Of a stretch of DNA of 64,000 nt, positions 28,568 to 38,214 are shown one piece after another. The DNA lies in the NCBI RefSeq assembly GCF_020966755.1, contig NZ_JAJKFT010000010.1, positions 1,116,001-1,180,000 of the forward strand. The letters run 5' to 3'. A program made the position numbers and the translations under genes. The notes below the pieces were generated by a model. That model was not told the origin of the DNA, did not search any database, and saw only the letters and a list, made by a program, of their open reading frames with translations. Source of the stretch: Blastopirellula sediminis. Lineage in GTDB: Bacteria; Planctomycetota; Planctomycetia; Pirellulales; Pirellulaceae. Each line of letters begins with the position of its first letter. Within the stretch, counting starts at the first letter, position 1.

Positions 28568-29486
28568 ATTTTTCTATCGGCTGAGAGGACGTAAGCGGTT
28601 TGTCTTCCAACTCATTCTCGTGGACGAGGTAGAGCGCCGCTTCGGCGATCCAGGGGTGTTCGTGCTTCGCCAGCTTGGCGATGGCCGCTTGCGTCGCGGG
28701 GTCGGTCTTGACTCGGCTCGGCAGCGGCGTGTTTTCATCGTTTGCTGCGCCGGAATGCGAATACGACTCGCCGAGCCATGCGAGCGTGCTTAAGACCTCG
28801 GGCAGGTGAGGGCTCGACAGCGACTCCTTCCATTCGGCTTCCGATTTTTCGATCGCTGGAGGGCCAACGTTAGCGACGGGGTAGGAAATCAGTTCTCCAT
28901 CGCGGTCTTCTAATCGTAGTAGCGCGACCTGACCGTCAAGGATCGAATAGTACTCTGTCGCGACGGCCTGCCCATCGGAGAAATGCATCATGTGGAATTG
29001 AATGATTGGCTGCTCTGGGAACTGATCGTAATCAAGAGTTGCATTACGGAGGGTGATGGAATTCCCGGTGTCGAATTCCGACTCGTTCACCATTCGGCAA
29101 TTGTCATTGAGGATGCAGATCTTTACGGTATTTGTATTTTGGTTTTCGCGCGGAAAGACTCTTAACAGGACGAACCTGAAACCATCGGGCGTCGGGATTC
29201 GCCAAACGCGCCAATACTGGCTGCGGTCGTACCAACCGTAAATCGGGCGATCGATCAGGATGTTGACGACTCTGCGAAGTTCATTTCGTTTATCCTCCTC
29301 CAATTGGCGGACATCTTGGTCGACAAATGACTTCAACTTATGAATTTGATAACGACGATAGAAATGCGGATAGGCGGCGACGATCGCCGCGATGGTGACG
29401 AGCACAAACAGCGTCTTTAAGCCGAACGAACGCCAGTTTCGTCGTCGCCGCGGCGGGGGATTTTGCTCAGATTCTTCAGGCGTCAT
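28566..29486 (-). CDS. membrane-anchored protein, paralogue A
   Basis: A 306-residue protein with a short Pro/Arg-rich cytosolic start and one membrane helix (SFGLKTLFVLVTIAAIVAAYP, about 20-40). The large outer domain is mixed beta and helix and has no recognised family. FRLTTLFLLVT-type anchors are common in planctomycete proteins of unknown role. The C-terminal ~90 residues (ATQAAIAKLAKHEHPWIAEAALYL) look like a HEAT-type helical repeat. The upstream gene is a paralogue with the same layout, 31 bases away, so they form an operon. Confidence 0.75.
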   Translation of the reverse strand: MTPEESEQNPPPRRRRNWRSFGLKTLFVLVTIAAIVAAYPHFYRRYQIHKLKSFVDQDVRQLEEDKRNELRRVVNILIDRPIYGWYDRSQYWRVWRIPTPDGFRFVLLRVFPRENQNTNTVKICILNDNCRMVNESEFDTGNSITLRNATLDYDQFPEQPIIQFHMMHFSDGQAVATEYYSILDGQVALLRLEDRDGELISYPVANVGPPAIEKSEAEWKESLSSPHLPEVLSTLAWLGESYSHSGAANDENTPLPSRVKTDPATQAAIAKLAKHEHPWIAEAALYLVHENELEDKPLTSSQPIEK

Positions 29487-29517
29487 TTGACCACCGTGGG
29501 AAGAATGTTTTCGTCAC

Positions 29518-30468
29518 CTAGTCGTTGTTAATCGATTCCAGCGCTAGTCGCGCCGCTTCGCTGATCCAGGCATCGTCGCTGTCGAGCAAATCGGCGAGGG
29601 CTACTTTCGCGGCCGGTTCTTGTCTTACCCCCGAAATCTGTTTCCCTTCGGCGCTGCTGTTGTTGGTGCTGCCGCTGAGCCAGGTCAGCGTTCGCAAGAT
29701 CTCGGTCTTGCTTGGATCGTACAAGGCGGTCGTCCATTCCGCTTGGGTTCGGAGCGGCGGCTCGGGGCCGATCCGTTCTTCGGGATCGACATAACGATCA
29801 CGAACTGCGTCACCGGCCTGGTTCTCCAACCGTACTAAGCGGCACTCGTCGCTGGTAAGAGCGTAGTACTGCTTCGCAACCTCGTCGGGTGCGGCGTTAC
29901 CTGCGAAAATGCAGAGGAGCGGTTCGCCTAAGTTAGAATCGGCGACTAGTTTGGCTTCCATCTGATCGATGTGCCAGCCAGTAACAAGTCTCCGATGGTA
30001 AATCAGTTTTCCCTGGGAGTCGTACAGCAGCACGATCGCATCTGACTGGCCGGGATCGTCCGTGACCGTAGGATCGCCGCTAGAGCTGAGCGCTTGCAAG
30101 AGACGCGGATCGGTCGTGCGGTGTTGGAGCAGAACGAAACGCGTTTCGCCCCCCGTTTCCATGCGCAATAGCCGCCAACATGTCTGCGGGTGAAACGACT
30201 TGTCAAAGAATATCTTATCAACAGGAGCCTGCAGACTCTTGATGATTCGTCCGAGCGTCCAGCGCTCGGAATCGGTCGCCGTGCGCAAGTCGCGTCCTAC
30301 GTACGATTGGAGTCGCCAAAGTTGCACTTGCAAGCGCATGTGCGGATAGGCGGCCGCAATCGCCACGATCGTCACCAGGAGAAACAGCGTCGTCAGCCGA
30401 AACGAAAACCAACGTCGTCGCTGCGGCGCGGTTTTCGTTTCGGATGTTGTCGGGGTTGCTTGGCTCAT
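29518..30468 (-). CDS. membrane-anchored protein, paralogue B
   Basis: A 316-residue paralogue of the protein at 28566. It has the same anchor (RWFSFRLTTLFLLVTIVA) followed by AAYPHMRLQVQLWRLQSYVG, an outer domain with FVLLQHRTTDPRL and EYY/QYYALTSDECRLVRLE-type blocks, and a C-terminal end PAAKVALADLLDSDDAWISE resembling a single HEAT helix pair. Shared features are WRLLRMETGGETRFVLL against WRVWRIPTPDGFRFVLL and TLTWLSGSTNNSS against TLAWLGESYSHSG. Function unknown. It heads the two-gene unit. Confidence 0.75.
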   Translation of the reverse strand: MSQATPTTSETKTAPQRRRWFSFRLTTLFLLVTIVAIAAAYPHMRLQVQLWRLQSYVGRDLRTATDSERWTLGRIIKSLQAPVDKIFFDKSFHPQTCWRLLRMETGGETRFVLLQHRTTDPRLLQALSSSGDPTVTDDPGQSDAIVLLYDSQGKLIYHRRLVTGWHIDQMEAKLVADSNLGEPLLCIFAGNAAPDEVAKQYYALTSDECRLVRLENQAGDAVRDRYVDPEERIGPEPPLRTQAEWTTALYDPSKTEILRTLTWLSGSTNNSSAEGKQISGVRQEPAAKVALADLLDSDDAWISEAARLALESINND

Positions 30469-30515
30469 GGCTACTTCTTGGGGTAATCAAGAAGCCCATT
30501 ATGACGCGCACATCG

Positions 30516-31229
30516 TTACCAAAGCCACTTCTTTCCCAGCGCTTTCGCCTGGGCGGCCGTCAATTGCTTTACTCCATGCTTGCCGAGCTGGATCAGCTTC
30601 AGCAGCTCGTCTTCGGTAAAGGTCGCCTCTTCGCCGGCGCCTTGGACTTCGACGAACTTGCCGCTGCCGGTCATGACGACGTTCATGTCGACTTCGGCGT
30701 CGACGTCCTCGACGTAATCGAGATCGAGGGCGCCAGCTCCGTTGACCAGGCCGACGCTGACCGCGGCGACGCTATCGACCAGCGGGAACTTGCCGGGGAT
30801 CGGCAGTTGGATCGTTTGCAGAGCGTCGACCAGGGCGATGAACGCGCCGGTGATGCTGGCGGTGCGCGTCCCGCCGTCGGCGTCGAGCACATCGCAGTCG
30901 ACCGTGATCATCTGCTCGCCGAGCGCTTCCAAGTCGGCGACCGCTCGCAGGCTGCGGCCGATCAACCGCTGGATCTCGGTGGTGCGGCCATCGACTTTGC
31001 GCGACTTGCGGGTCGGCGTGCTGCCGGGGAGCATGTTGTACTCGGCGGTGATCCAACCTTTGCCGCTTCCTTTGAGCCATGGCGGAACGCTCGACTCGAC
31101 GCTGGCGGTGCACAAGACAGTCGTCGCGCCGGTTTGAATCAGCACGCTGCCGGCCGCGTTCTTGGTAAAGCGGCGTTTGATCTTCAGTTCGCGCAGTTCG
31201 TTCGGTTTGCGTCCGTCGTGGCGGGCCAT
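30516..31229 (-). CDS. rph: ribonuclease PH
   Basis: A 237-residue phosphorolytic 3-prime exoribonuclease that trims tRNA precursors. [17 protein letters not shown] is the standard start. [39 protein letters not shown] and the phosphate-binding [15 protein letters not shown] are diagnostic, and the C-terminal [18 protein letters not shown] completes the fold. It lies upstream (in transcription) of the two membrane-anchored paralogues, 47 bases away, and downstream of the ankyrin gene by 64 bases. Confidence 0.97.
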   Translation of the reverse strand: MARHDGRKPNELRELKIKRRFTKNAAGSVLIQTGATTVLCTASVESSVPPWLKGSGKGWITAEYNMLPGSTPTRKSRKVDGRTTEIQRLIGRSLRAVADLEALGEQMITVDCDVLDADGGTRTASITGAFIALVDALQTIQLPIPGKFPLVDSVAAVSVGLVNGAGALDLDYVEDVDAEVDMNVVMTGSGKFVEVQGAGEEATFTEDELLKLIQLGKHGVKQLTAAQAKALGKKWLW

Positions 31230-31293
31230 GATTCTCTACTCGGGGGTGGTGTCGATGATTTGGTCGTCTAGAAGGATAGCAGAATTCGCCCCT

Positions 31294-32274
31294 TCAGGTT
31301 GCTTCTCGACTGGTAATCGCCTGCTGGAGCAGCGTCGTCGTTTTCGATTTGCCGGCGATCTGAGCCGCGTGCAATGCGTCAAGTCCTGCGTTGTTTACCG
31401 CCGCCAAGTCCGCTCCGGCGTCGATCAACTGCTGGATCACCTTGACGCCGGAGTTCCGCTTGGCGGCGGCAATCAGCGGCGTATTGCCGTCGGCATCGCG
31501 AGCATCCACGTCGGCGCCATGATCCAATAACCACGCGACTCCGCGGGCGTCTTCATGCGCGGCAAACGCATGTAGCGCCATGCGCTCCTCACCGGCGTTT
31601 ATGTCGAAGCCATGCTTCAGCAGCAGCGCTGCGATCTCGTAGTTGCCGTCGCCGTGTCGTTGAAAGTGTCCGACCGCGGCGAAGAAGACGTTCGGCGTGA
31701 TCTTGGCGCCGGCGGTTAACAATTGGTTCGCAATCTCGATATGTCCCCCGGTCCATGCGACGCAAAAGAGCGGGGTAACGTCGACCAGGCCGCAGTAGGC
31801 GCTGGTTGCGTTAGGATCGGCGCCTCCTTGCAACAGTCGCGAGGTGGTCTCCGCTTGACGTTGCTGCCCGTCAGGAGACCCGCGCCACACGCTCGATCCG
31901 CAGCCATAGTGAAGCGGCGTCATTCCCTGCGAGTCGCACTCATGGATTGAACTCAGGTGAAGTTCAACCTCTTTCGTTTCTCCCAGAGCCGCCGCGACGA
32001 ACAAGTCGCGCTCCAAGCCACGATCCAGCAGCAGCGTAATCAGGTTCGCATGTCCGCCGCGGGCCGCTTCGTAAACGAGTTCTCGCTCTGGCTGCGCGCC
32101 GGCAGCGAGAAGATATTCGGCCAACTCTTGATGGCCAGGGCCTTTCCGGATCGTGTGAAAGTCCTGGAAGACCTTGCGAAGCAATTGTTGCAGGTCGACC
32201 GCGACGCCGCTGTGGATCGCGTCGATGACGATCTGCGCTTTCCCTTGTTTGGCGGCGTCGGTAAGCTTTAGCAA
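31294..32274 (-). CDS. ankyrin-repeat protein
   Basis: A protein of about 326 residues made of ankyrin repeats, likely a protein-binding scaffold. Clear units are ELAEYLLAAGAQPERELVYE, ANLITLLLDRGLERDLFVAA, GMTPLHYGCGS, HIEIANQLLTAGAKITPNV, YEIAALLLKHGFDINAG and DADGNTPLIAAAKRNSGVKV. There is no signal peptide or membrane helix, so it is probably cytosolic. Translation apparently starts at TTG 32274 with AGGTG upstream; this start is uncertain. A REP-like palindrome separates it from argF. Confidence 0.88.
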   Translation of the reverse strand: MLKLTDAAKQGKAQIVIDAIHSGVAVDLQQLLRKVFQDFHTIRKGPGHQELAEYLLAAGAQPERELVYEAARGGHANLITLLLDRGLERDLFVAAALGETKEVELHLSSIHECDSQGMTPLHYGCGSSVWRGSPDGQQRQAETTSRLLQGGADPNATSAYCGLVDVTPLFCVAWTGGHIEIANQLLTAGAKITPNVFFAAVGHFQRHGDGNYEIAALLLKHGFDINAGEERMALHAFAAHEDARGVAWLLDHGADVDARDADGNTPLIAAAKRNSGVKVIQQLIDAGADLAAVNNAGLDALHAAQIAGKSKTTTLLQQAITSREAT

Positions 32275-32297
32275 CGCACCTCGTCTCCTGCGGCAGT

Positions 32298-32364
32298 CGT
32301 AGGGCAGGCCGTGCCTGCCGAGGTGGATACGTTTCCGATTTCGGCAGGCATGGCCTGCCCTACG
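32298..32364. repeat. REP-like long inverted repeat
   Basis: The 24-base arm starting CGTAGGGCAGGCCGTGCC (32298-32321) and its inverted partner (32341-32364) match at 23 of 24 positions around a 19-base loop. It lies just after the argF stop and before the ankyrin gene, both on the minus strand, and may act as a transcript-end hairpin or mobile palindromic repeat. Confidence 0.85.
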
Positions 32365-32370
32365 AGCGAC

Positions 32371-33288
32371 TTAGCCGTTCTGCTGCGACAGCCAGACCAA
32401 CACGCCCTTCTGGGCATGCATTCGGTTGCCGGCTTGTTCGACAATGCGCGACGTCTTGGCGTCCATCACTTCGTCGGTCACTTCCTGGCCGCGTTTCGCC
32501 GGCAGGCAGTGGAGGAAGATCGCGTCTTTGGCGGCGGCGTCCATCAACTTCTTGTTGACCTGGTAGTCGGCGAAGGCGACTTCGCGCTGCGCTTGTTCCG
32601 CTTCTTGACCCATGCTGGCCCAGACGTCGGTGTAAACGGCGACGGCGCCGTCGACCGCTTCAAACGGATCGTGCGTCATCTTCACGAACGAATCGGGACA
32701 AGCCTGATCGACGCGAATCAAGAAGGGTTGGTCCAGCTCATACCCTTCCGGCGAAGCGATGGCGAACTCGGCGCCCATCTTCGCACAGGCCAGCGCCAAG
32801 CTGCGGCTGACGTTGTTGCCGTCGCCGACATAGGCGATTTTCATTCCCTTCAGCGAACCGAACTCTTCCTGCACCGTCATCAAGTCGGCGAGCGCCTGGC
32901 ACGGGTGGAACAGGTCGGTCAAACCGTTGATGATCGAGCAAGTGCAGTGCTCCGCCAGTTCGGTGACGCGTTCATGCGACTTGGCCCGACAAACGATGAA
33001 GTCGAGGTACTGGCTGATCACGCGGCCAAAATCTTGCGGCGTTTCTCGTTTTCCCCAACCGACGTCTTCGCCCAAAAAGAGGCTCGAACCGCCCAGCTGC
33101 GCCATGCCGGTCTCGAAGCTCACGCGCGTCCGCAGCGACTGCTTTTCAAACAACAAGCCCATCACGCGACCTTGCAACAGCGGTTCGCGTACGCCTTTGG
33201 CGAGCTTCGCTTTGAGGTCAGCGGCGATCGAAAAAATCGCTTCGATTTCTTCCGTCGAAAGATCAAACAGGGAAAGCAGATTTCGCAT
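32371..33288 (-). CDS. argF: ornithine carbamoyltransferase
   Basis: A 305-residue enzyme making citrulline from ornithine and carbamoyl phosphate, the sixth step of arginine synthesis. SLRTRVSFE is the carbamoyl-phosphate site; [23 protein letters not shown] and [10 protein letters not shown] are the ornithine and catalytic motifs. [11 protein letters not shown] at 33288 is the natural start; the open frame upstream is spurious. Last gene of the minus-strand set argB-argD-argF; a strong hairpin lies between argD and argF. Confidence 0.96.
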   Translation of the reverse strand: MRNLLSLFDLSTEEIEAIFSIAADLKAKLAKGVREPLLQGRVMGLLFEKQSLRTRVSFETGMAQLGGSSLFLGEDVGWGKRETPQDFGRVISQYLDFIVCRAKSHERVTELAEHCTCSIINGLTDLFHPCQALADLMTVQEEFGSLKGMKIAYVGDGNNVSRSLALACAKMGAEFAIASPEGYELDQPFLIRVDQACPDSFVKMTHDPFEAVDGAVAVYTDVWASMGQEAEQAQREVAFADYQVNKKLMDAAAKDAIFLHCLPAKRGQEVTDEVMDAKTSRIVEQAGNRMHAQKGVLVWLSQQNG

Positions 33289-33352
33289 AACAGTACTCGC
33301 TTCAAATCGGAATAGCCAAAAACGCTTCGGCCAATCGCAGAGAGGAGAAAAG

Positions 33353-33390
33353 CGAATCGCCGCGGTGGAGAGGGGAACCGCGGCGATTCG
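33353..33390 (-). terminator. strong hairpin between argD and argF
   Basis: CGAATCGCCGCGGT and ACCGCGGCGATTCG form a perfect fourteen-pair stem with a ten-base loop; on the minus strand CTTTTCTCC follows. It can act as a partial terminator or RNA-processing hairpin that lets argF be expressed at a different level from argB and argD. Confidence 0.75.
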
Positions 33391-33404
33391 TGATGTGAGT
33401 TCGC

Positions 33405-34616
33405 TTAGGCGGCTGGCGCCATGTTGCGGATGACGTCGACCAGGATATCGCACCCCTGGTGGACCTCTTCCGGGGTTAAGTTCATCGCCGGCAACAACCG
33501 GATGACGTTGCCTTGGGTGCAGTTGATCAGCAGCCCCTTTTCCAAGCAGGCCTTCACCGCGGGAGCGCCTTCGATCGTCAGTTCGACGCCGATCATCATT
33601 CCCACGACGCGGACTTCCTGGACCAGGTCGCATTCTTCCTGCAGCGCCAACATCCGGTCGCGGAAGATGTCGCTGATGACGCTGACGTTTTCCAACAGGT
33701 TGTCGCGTTCGATCTGTTCGATCGCGGCGATGCCGGCCCGAGCGGCGATCGGATTGCCGCCGAAGGTCGCCGCGTGCATGCCAGGACGCAAGCTGGGAGC
33801 GATCTCTTTGGTCGTCAACAAAGCGCCGCCGGCGACGCCGCCGCACAAGCTTTTGGCGAGGGTCAAAATGTCCGGAGTCACGCCGAAGTGCTGATAGCCG
33901 AACCATTGACCGGTGCGACCGCAGCCGGTCTGCACTTCGTCAAAGATCAACAGCAGGTTGTGCTTGTCGGCCAGTTCGCGGAGACCGGCCAGGAAACCTT
34001 CCGGCGGGATGCGAACGCCCCCTTCACCCTGAATCGGCTCCACCATGATCGCGGCGGTTTGATCGTCGATCAGTTGTTCGACCGCTTCCAGATCGCCAAA
34101 CGGAGCGTAGGAGAATCCGGCGAGCAGCGGCCCGATTCCTTCGTGATATTTCGGTTGGGCGGTCGCCGAGGTTGCGCCAAAGGTACGACCGTGGAAGCCA
34201 CCTTGGAACGTGATGATCTTGTAACGTTCCGGCGGCGTGTGAAGACGGGCCAGTTTGATCGCCGCTTCGTTCGCTTCGGTGCCGCTGTTGCAGAAGAAGG
34301 CCTGACCGCCAAAGCTTCGTTCCGACAAGAGCTTGGCCCATTGTCCCTGGGCTTCGATCAGCCAGCTGTTGGGAACGTGAATCAGGGTGGCGATCTGTTC
34401 CTGCACGGCCGCGACGATCATGTCGGGGCAGTGCCCGAGCAGATTGCAGCCCCAGCCGGGGAAGAAGTCGAGATATTCCTTTCCTTCGGCGTCCCAAACG
34501 CGCGAGCCTTCGCCGCGAACCAGGCTAACCGGATAGCGCCCGTAGTTGGGGACGACGTATTGCTTGAATAGCTCGGCGGTTTCGGTCGAGCTCCGGTGGC
34601 TCACGCTGGTCGACAT
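33405..34616 (-). CDS. argD: acetylornithine aminotransferase
   Basis: A 403-residue PLP aminotransferase converting N-acetylglutamate semialdehyde to N-acetylornithine. [18 protein letters not shown] is the cofactor loop; [27 protein letters not shown] and [15 protein letters not shown] (with the Schiff-base Lys) are characteristic. GGAGG eight bases before the ATG at 34616 fixes the start; the frame upstream of it lacks similarity. It sits between argB (82 bases upstream) and argF in the arginine operon. Confidence 0.96.
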   Translation of the reverse strand: MSTSVSHRSSTETAELFKQYVVPNYGRYPVSLVRGEGSRVWDAEGKEYLDFFPGWGCNLLGHCPDMIVAAVQEQIATLIHVPNSWLIEAQGQWAKLLSERSFGGQAFFCNSGTEANEAAIKLARLHTPPERYKIITFQGGFHGRTFGATSATAQPKYHEGIGPLLAGFSYAPFGDLEAVEQLIDDQTAAIMVEPIQGEGGVRIPPEGFLAGLRELADKHNLLLIFDEVQTGCGRTGQWFGYQHFGVTPDILTLAKSLCGGVAGGALLTTKEIAPSLRPGMHAATFGGNPIAARAGIAAIEQIERDNLLENVSVISDIFRDRMLALQEECDLVQEVRVVGMMIGVELTIEGAPAVKACLEKGLLINCTQGNVIRLLPAMNLTPEEVHQGCDILVDVIRNMAPAA

Positions 34617-34698
34617 CGATCTGGCCTCCAGGCACGTGGAAAAATGGAAAGCAGAGGGACAGACGGCGAACGAGGAGGTTCGCGCGACGCCTAATGGA

Positions 34699-35595
34699 CT
34701 AATGGACGATTTCGGTCCCGACGCCCATGTTGGTGTAAATTTCGAGCAGCAGCGAATGTCGCAGTCGCCCGTCAATAATGTGAATCTTCTTCACGCCGCG
34801 ATCGAGGGTCTGCAAACAGGCTTCGACCTTCGGAATCATGCCGCTTTCGATCCGGCCGTCGGTCATCATCGCACGGGCCTTTTCGCCATTGAGTGAGTGA
34901 ACGAGCGTGCTGGGATCATTCTTGTCGGTACGAACGCCGTTGACGTCGCTGAGAAAGACGAGCTTCTCGGCGCCGAGCGCTTCGGCGACTGCATTGGCGG
35001 CGGTGTCGGCGTTGACGTTCAGCTTTTGGCCGGTCGCTTCATCGATCGCCATCGACGGAATGATCGGCACTTGCCCGGCGTAGCAGAGGTTTTCGATCGT
35101 GGTTCGATCGACGCGGGTCACGTGGCCGACATTGCCGAGATCGAGCGGACCTTCGGGGCTGTCGAGCTGGATCTTTTCGCCGAACAAAACGTTGGTCGTT
35201 TTGAAGTTGAGGTTCATCGCGCGGCCGCCGATCTCTTCGATCTTCTGGGCGATGTCCTCGTTGATTTGGCCGGCGAGAACTTCTTCGACGATCTTCAGCG
35301 TCGCGTCGTCGGTATAGCGGCGACCATGGATAAAGCGAGGTTCAATCTTGGCGGCTTCCATCGCGCGGCTAATCGCGGCGCCACCTCCGTGAACGACGAC
35401 CGGCCACATGCCGACCGTTTCCATAAAGACGATGTCGATCAGAACGTGTCGCAGGGCGTCGGGGTTTTCCATGACGCTGCCGCCGAGTTTAATGACCGTG
35501 ATCTTGTCACGAAACCGACGGATCCAGCCGAGCGCTTCGATCAGGACATCCGCTTTTTGGATCGCTTCTTCCAACGAGGTCTCCCTCTGCGGCAA
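34699..35595 (-). CDS. argB: acetylglutamate kinase
   Basis: A 298-residue kinase that phosphorylates N-acetylglutamate, the committed step of arginine synthesis. [50 protein letters not shown] and GVRTDKND define it. The N-terminal helix of about 20 residues ([20 protein letters not shown]) is the extension found in arginine-inhibited hexameric enzymes, so feedback inhibition is likely. It is the first of argB-argD-argF on the minus strand. argC and argJ are not in the window. Confidence 0.96.
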   Translation of the reverse strand: MPQRETSLEEAIQKADVLIEALGWIRRFRDKITVIKLGGSVMENPDALRHVLIDIVFMETVGMWPVVVHGGGAAISRAMEAAKIEPRFIHGRRYTDDATLKIVEEVLAGQINEDIAQKIEEIGGRAMNLNFKTTNVLFGEKIQLDSPEGPLDLGNVGHVTRVDRTTIENLCYAGQVPIIPSMAIDEATGQKLNVNADTAANAVAEALGAEKLVFLSDVNGVRTDKNDPSTLVHSLNGEKARAMMTDGRIESGMIPKVEACLQTLDRGVKKIHIIDGRLRHSLLLEIYTNMGVGTEIVH

Positions 35596-36414
35596 GTGGC
35601 CGCGAACAAGAAATAGATTACCCCTCCCTGTCGATCTTTCGCGCCCAGGGAGAAACGCGCCATTTTAAGTACCCCCGAATCAGCATGTCAATTGGCGCGG
35701 ATTTCCTGATTGCTCCCGCCCAACCAGCGGTTTACCGATCCCAAGTTCTCGCAGGGCGCGTCGAGACGCACCACGAACCTGCCATCGCGGTCATCGCCGC
35801 AACAGCGTGGTAACGCAACTTGTTGGCGGCGTTGCGCTTCGACGCGAGGAAACTTCCGGATCCGAAGGCTGGGACCTGGTGCGTCTAGACGCACCCTACC
35901 CGGACATCGGACTGGACCGCACCGCTCCGTTTTTTTGCAAACTTAACTATCTTGCCCGGATGGGAAGTTAGGAGGTTTTCCCTTCCAGTTATCCAGATTT
36001 GTGCGCGTAGACCGGGTTTTGAGCGGTCATTCTGCAACAGGCGATCAGAGTGGACTGGACCGCAGCGCGTTTTTTTTCTGCTGGACCGTGTGGCGAACGG
36101 AAAGGGCGGGATTCGTTTGGACCCGAACCAACAGTGGACTGGACCGCGTCGCTTTTTTTTGGCTCAGGGGCGCTCGACGACTCCGACGGCAACACTTTTT
36201 GAGTGCGCAGCACCAACCGCCGCGGTAAGGCTTCTGTACCGTGGTTTCAGGAGGTGGTGCCTGTACAAAGTTATACTAAAAGTCGACCGGCGAGGCAAGA
36301 GACAAACCTGACGCGCCGGCTAGCGACATCATCGACAGGCAATCGACGTGGTACCAACAACATGTCGACACTTTATCCCCGGCTCGATTTCGAAGTTGGC
36401 CGGTGGGCGATTGC
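35596..36414. repeat. long noncoding region with several repeat families
   Basis: An 819-base gap without a credible gene. The palindrome GGTGCGTCTAGACGCACC lies at 35878-35895, with a related CGTCGAGACGCACC near 35760-35772. The block GGACTGGACCGC followed by a T run occurs three times (about 35909-35936, 36052-36078 and 36138-36160). GCTAGCGACATCATC at 36319-36333, preceded by AAACCTGACGCGCC, matches motifs of the dnaA-dnaN gap. The GGACTGGACCGC block carries a T8 run each time and may be a repeated terminator-like unit. Short open frames here are repeat translation and not genes. Confidence 0.7.
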
Positions 36415-36843
36415 TCACTTCCGCGACGTCAGGGCGAAATTCGCGACGTTCGCCTGGTCGCCGGAGACGGTGAACTCCAGCTCGCTGCGGGCGTGGTATC
36501 TGATCGGCAGCGTCTCTGGAACTGCCGCGATTGGTTGGCCATCGGCCGTTTCGGACGGGCCTTGGGCGGTGGTGATTTGAACTCGGTTGAGACCGATGCG
36601 CGCCCCTTTTTGGTGATCGGTGTAGTTCAGTTCGTAGTATCCGTTTTCATCGGTCATCGCGCCGGAAGGGCGACTTTGACCGGGGATGAAGAGGACGGTT
36701 GCATTTGAGAGCGGTTTGCCGTCGAGGGTGACCGTTCCTTCCACGGCGAAGATTTGTTTATCGCCACGTTGACCGCAGCCGAGGGAAACGGGGAGCGATA
36801 GCAACAAACAGAAGAGCGCACAACAAAGCGATGGGCGGTACAT
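36415..36843 (-). CDS. lipoprotein with carboxypeptidase-regulatory-like domain
   Basis: A 142-residue lipoprotein. A type II signal peptide ends in VSLGC. The mature protein is a transthyretin/carboxypeptidase-regulatory-like beta sandwich: VEGTVTLDGKPLSNATVLF, GAMTDENGYYELNY, and a C-terminal FTVSGDQANVANFAL strand. Such small lipoproteins are often encoded beside DUF1559 genes in planctomycetes, as here, where the DUF1559 gene lies just upstream on the same strand. A terminator lies between them, so coupling is partial. Role unknown, perhaps in surface assembly. Confidence 0.8.
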   Translation of the reverse strand: MYRPSLCCALFCLLLSLPVSLGCGQRGDKQIFAVEGTVTLDGKPLSNATVLFIPGQSRPSGAMTDENGYYELNYTDHQKGARIGLNRVQITTAQGPSETADGQPIAAVPETLPIRYHARSELEFTVSGDQANVANFALTSRK

Positions 36844-36883
36844 AAATAGGTTCCACCAGATGAGAAGAAGCGAAGGGATGAAA

Positions 36884-36923
36884 GGAAAAAATCGGCCGCC
36901 TACCCACCAAGCGGCGGCCGATT
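36884..36923 (-). terminator. terminator of the first DUF1559 gene
   Basis: AATCGGCCGCC and GGCGGCCGATT form a perfect eleven-pair stem with a twelve-base loop; on the minus strand a T run follows. It sits about 30 bases after the DUF1559 stop codon. Confidence 0.9.
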
Positions 36924-36953
36924 GACGCCCTGCTGATTGGCGTCGGAAGACGT

Positions 36954-37982
36954 TTAGATTTCGGGAATAATCAGCCCGTCGGCAATCGAAAAGAGCCGTT
37001 GATAGACGCCGTACCCGGCGCCTCCATTGGTCCCGTCATAGGCGTTGTTCGCATTGGTCCATGTGGAGGCCGTATGCTCGATCGTCTCGCTGACGAAATG
37101 GACCGAGCCGTCGCTGAACGCGAACATGGCGCCGCCGGGATGAAAGCTGCCGGCGGTCCGATGTGGCTGCGGATTCCCTTGTTTTTGGGTCCAATTCATC
37201 GCCCATTGGCCGTTGACCAGGATGGCGTTGGTGGCGCCTTTCGCGTACTCGACGATGTCGTTGCCGGCGTAGATGCGCGAGCGATTGCGACGGTTGTTAT
37301 CCATTTCCCACTTCGTCTCCGCGACGAAGATCGTGTTGCTCGTCCCGTCGAGGATATCTTTGAGCCCGACGATATAGCCGCGGTTCGTGCGATCAAAGAC
37401 GCCGTTAAAACGATTTCGATTCGGGGAGCTGCCGACTTTGTTGTTGGGATATCCGTCGTACGCTGATCCAGCGCCTTGGTAGCTGCTGGTCGCGGCGTTC
37501 GGGATGGCGCCTTCCTTGTACTGCGCCGGCTTGGTGTCCGAAGGACAGCTGAAGAGATCGAGCGGAGTCTGGCACACCTTGCGGTTGCGGGTGATCGTAT
37601 TTTCGGCGGCGGGATAGGCCGAGTCGAAACGATCGAACTGATTTCCTTGCTCGATATAAGGGAGAAGCCCCGTCGCCCAACCGAACCCGGTTCCACCTTC
37701 ACTGCTGGATGGATCGCCGTCCCAATGCCCTTGGTAATGATGGCCAATCGGGAAGTTGTTGTGGGTGTCGTGATAGGTATGCAGCGCAAGTCCGATGTTC
37801 TTCAGATTGTTGCTGCAAGACATCCGCCGGGCCGCTTCGCGGGCCTGTTGAACGGCCGGCAAAAGGAGAGCGATCAAGACGCCGATGATGGCGATCACCA
37901 CCAGCAGCTCGACCAAGGTGAACGCTCGCCGGCGTTCTGGTTTTCTAGGTTGAGAGGACTCCGATAGGACAAGTTCGAACAT
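36954..37982 (-). CDS. DUF1559 protein with pilin-like N-terminus (copy 1)
   Basis: A 342-residue exported protein. The N-terminus carries a type IV prepilin-like cleavage and helix, [20 protein letters not shown], followed by [14 protein letters not shown], then the DUF1559 (SBP_bac_10) domain. SCSNNLKNIGLALHTYHDTH is the common cysteine-containing start. C-terminal ...GSFHPGGAMFAFSDGSVHF is a family hallmark. Planctomycetes hold dozens of these; they may be pseudopilins or surface proteins, function unknown. AGGAG seven bases before the ATG at 37982 decides the start. A lipoprotein gene follows, the same order as in the second copy at 42142. Confidence 0.93.
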   Translation of the reverse strand: MFELVLSESSQPRKPERRRAFTLVELLVVIAIIGVLIALLLPAVQQAREAARRMSCSNNLKNIGLALHTYHDTHNNFPIGHHYQGHWDGDPSSSEGGTGFGWATGLLPYIEQGNQFDRFDSAYPAAENTITRNRKVCQTPLDLFSCPSDTKPAQYKEGAIPNAATSSYQGAGSAYDGYPNNKVGSSPNRNRFNGVFDRTNRGYIVGLKDILDGTSNTIFVAETKWEMDNNRRNRSRIYAGNDIVEYAKGATNAILVNGQWAMNWTQKQGNPQPHRTAGSFHPGGAMFAFSDGSVHFVSETIEHTASTWTNANNAYDGTNGGAGYGVYQRLFSIADGLIIPEI

Positions 37983-38214
37983 ACGTTTCTCCTGGATGAA
38001 GAAGAGAAGAGGAGATCCAGAGATCCGTCGAAAAGGATACGAATGCGATATCGAAAAGCATAAAAGTAGCTTTGAAGAGGAAAATTCTCTCGCTGGCGGA
38101 GAGGTACCAGCCATCCTAGAGAACTAGCGAGTTGTGTAAAGAGGAAATCGAAAATTAATCACGCTAAATGTTACGCAGCGATCGAACTATCTTGATCCGT
38201 TTGTCTAACTTGTC

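Noticed and set aside
35688..35946. Small overlapping frames with repeated VRLDAP and GASRRT peptides
   Set aside because: They are translations of the GGTGCGTC palindromes on both strands.
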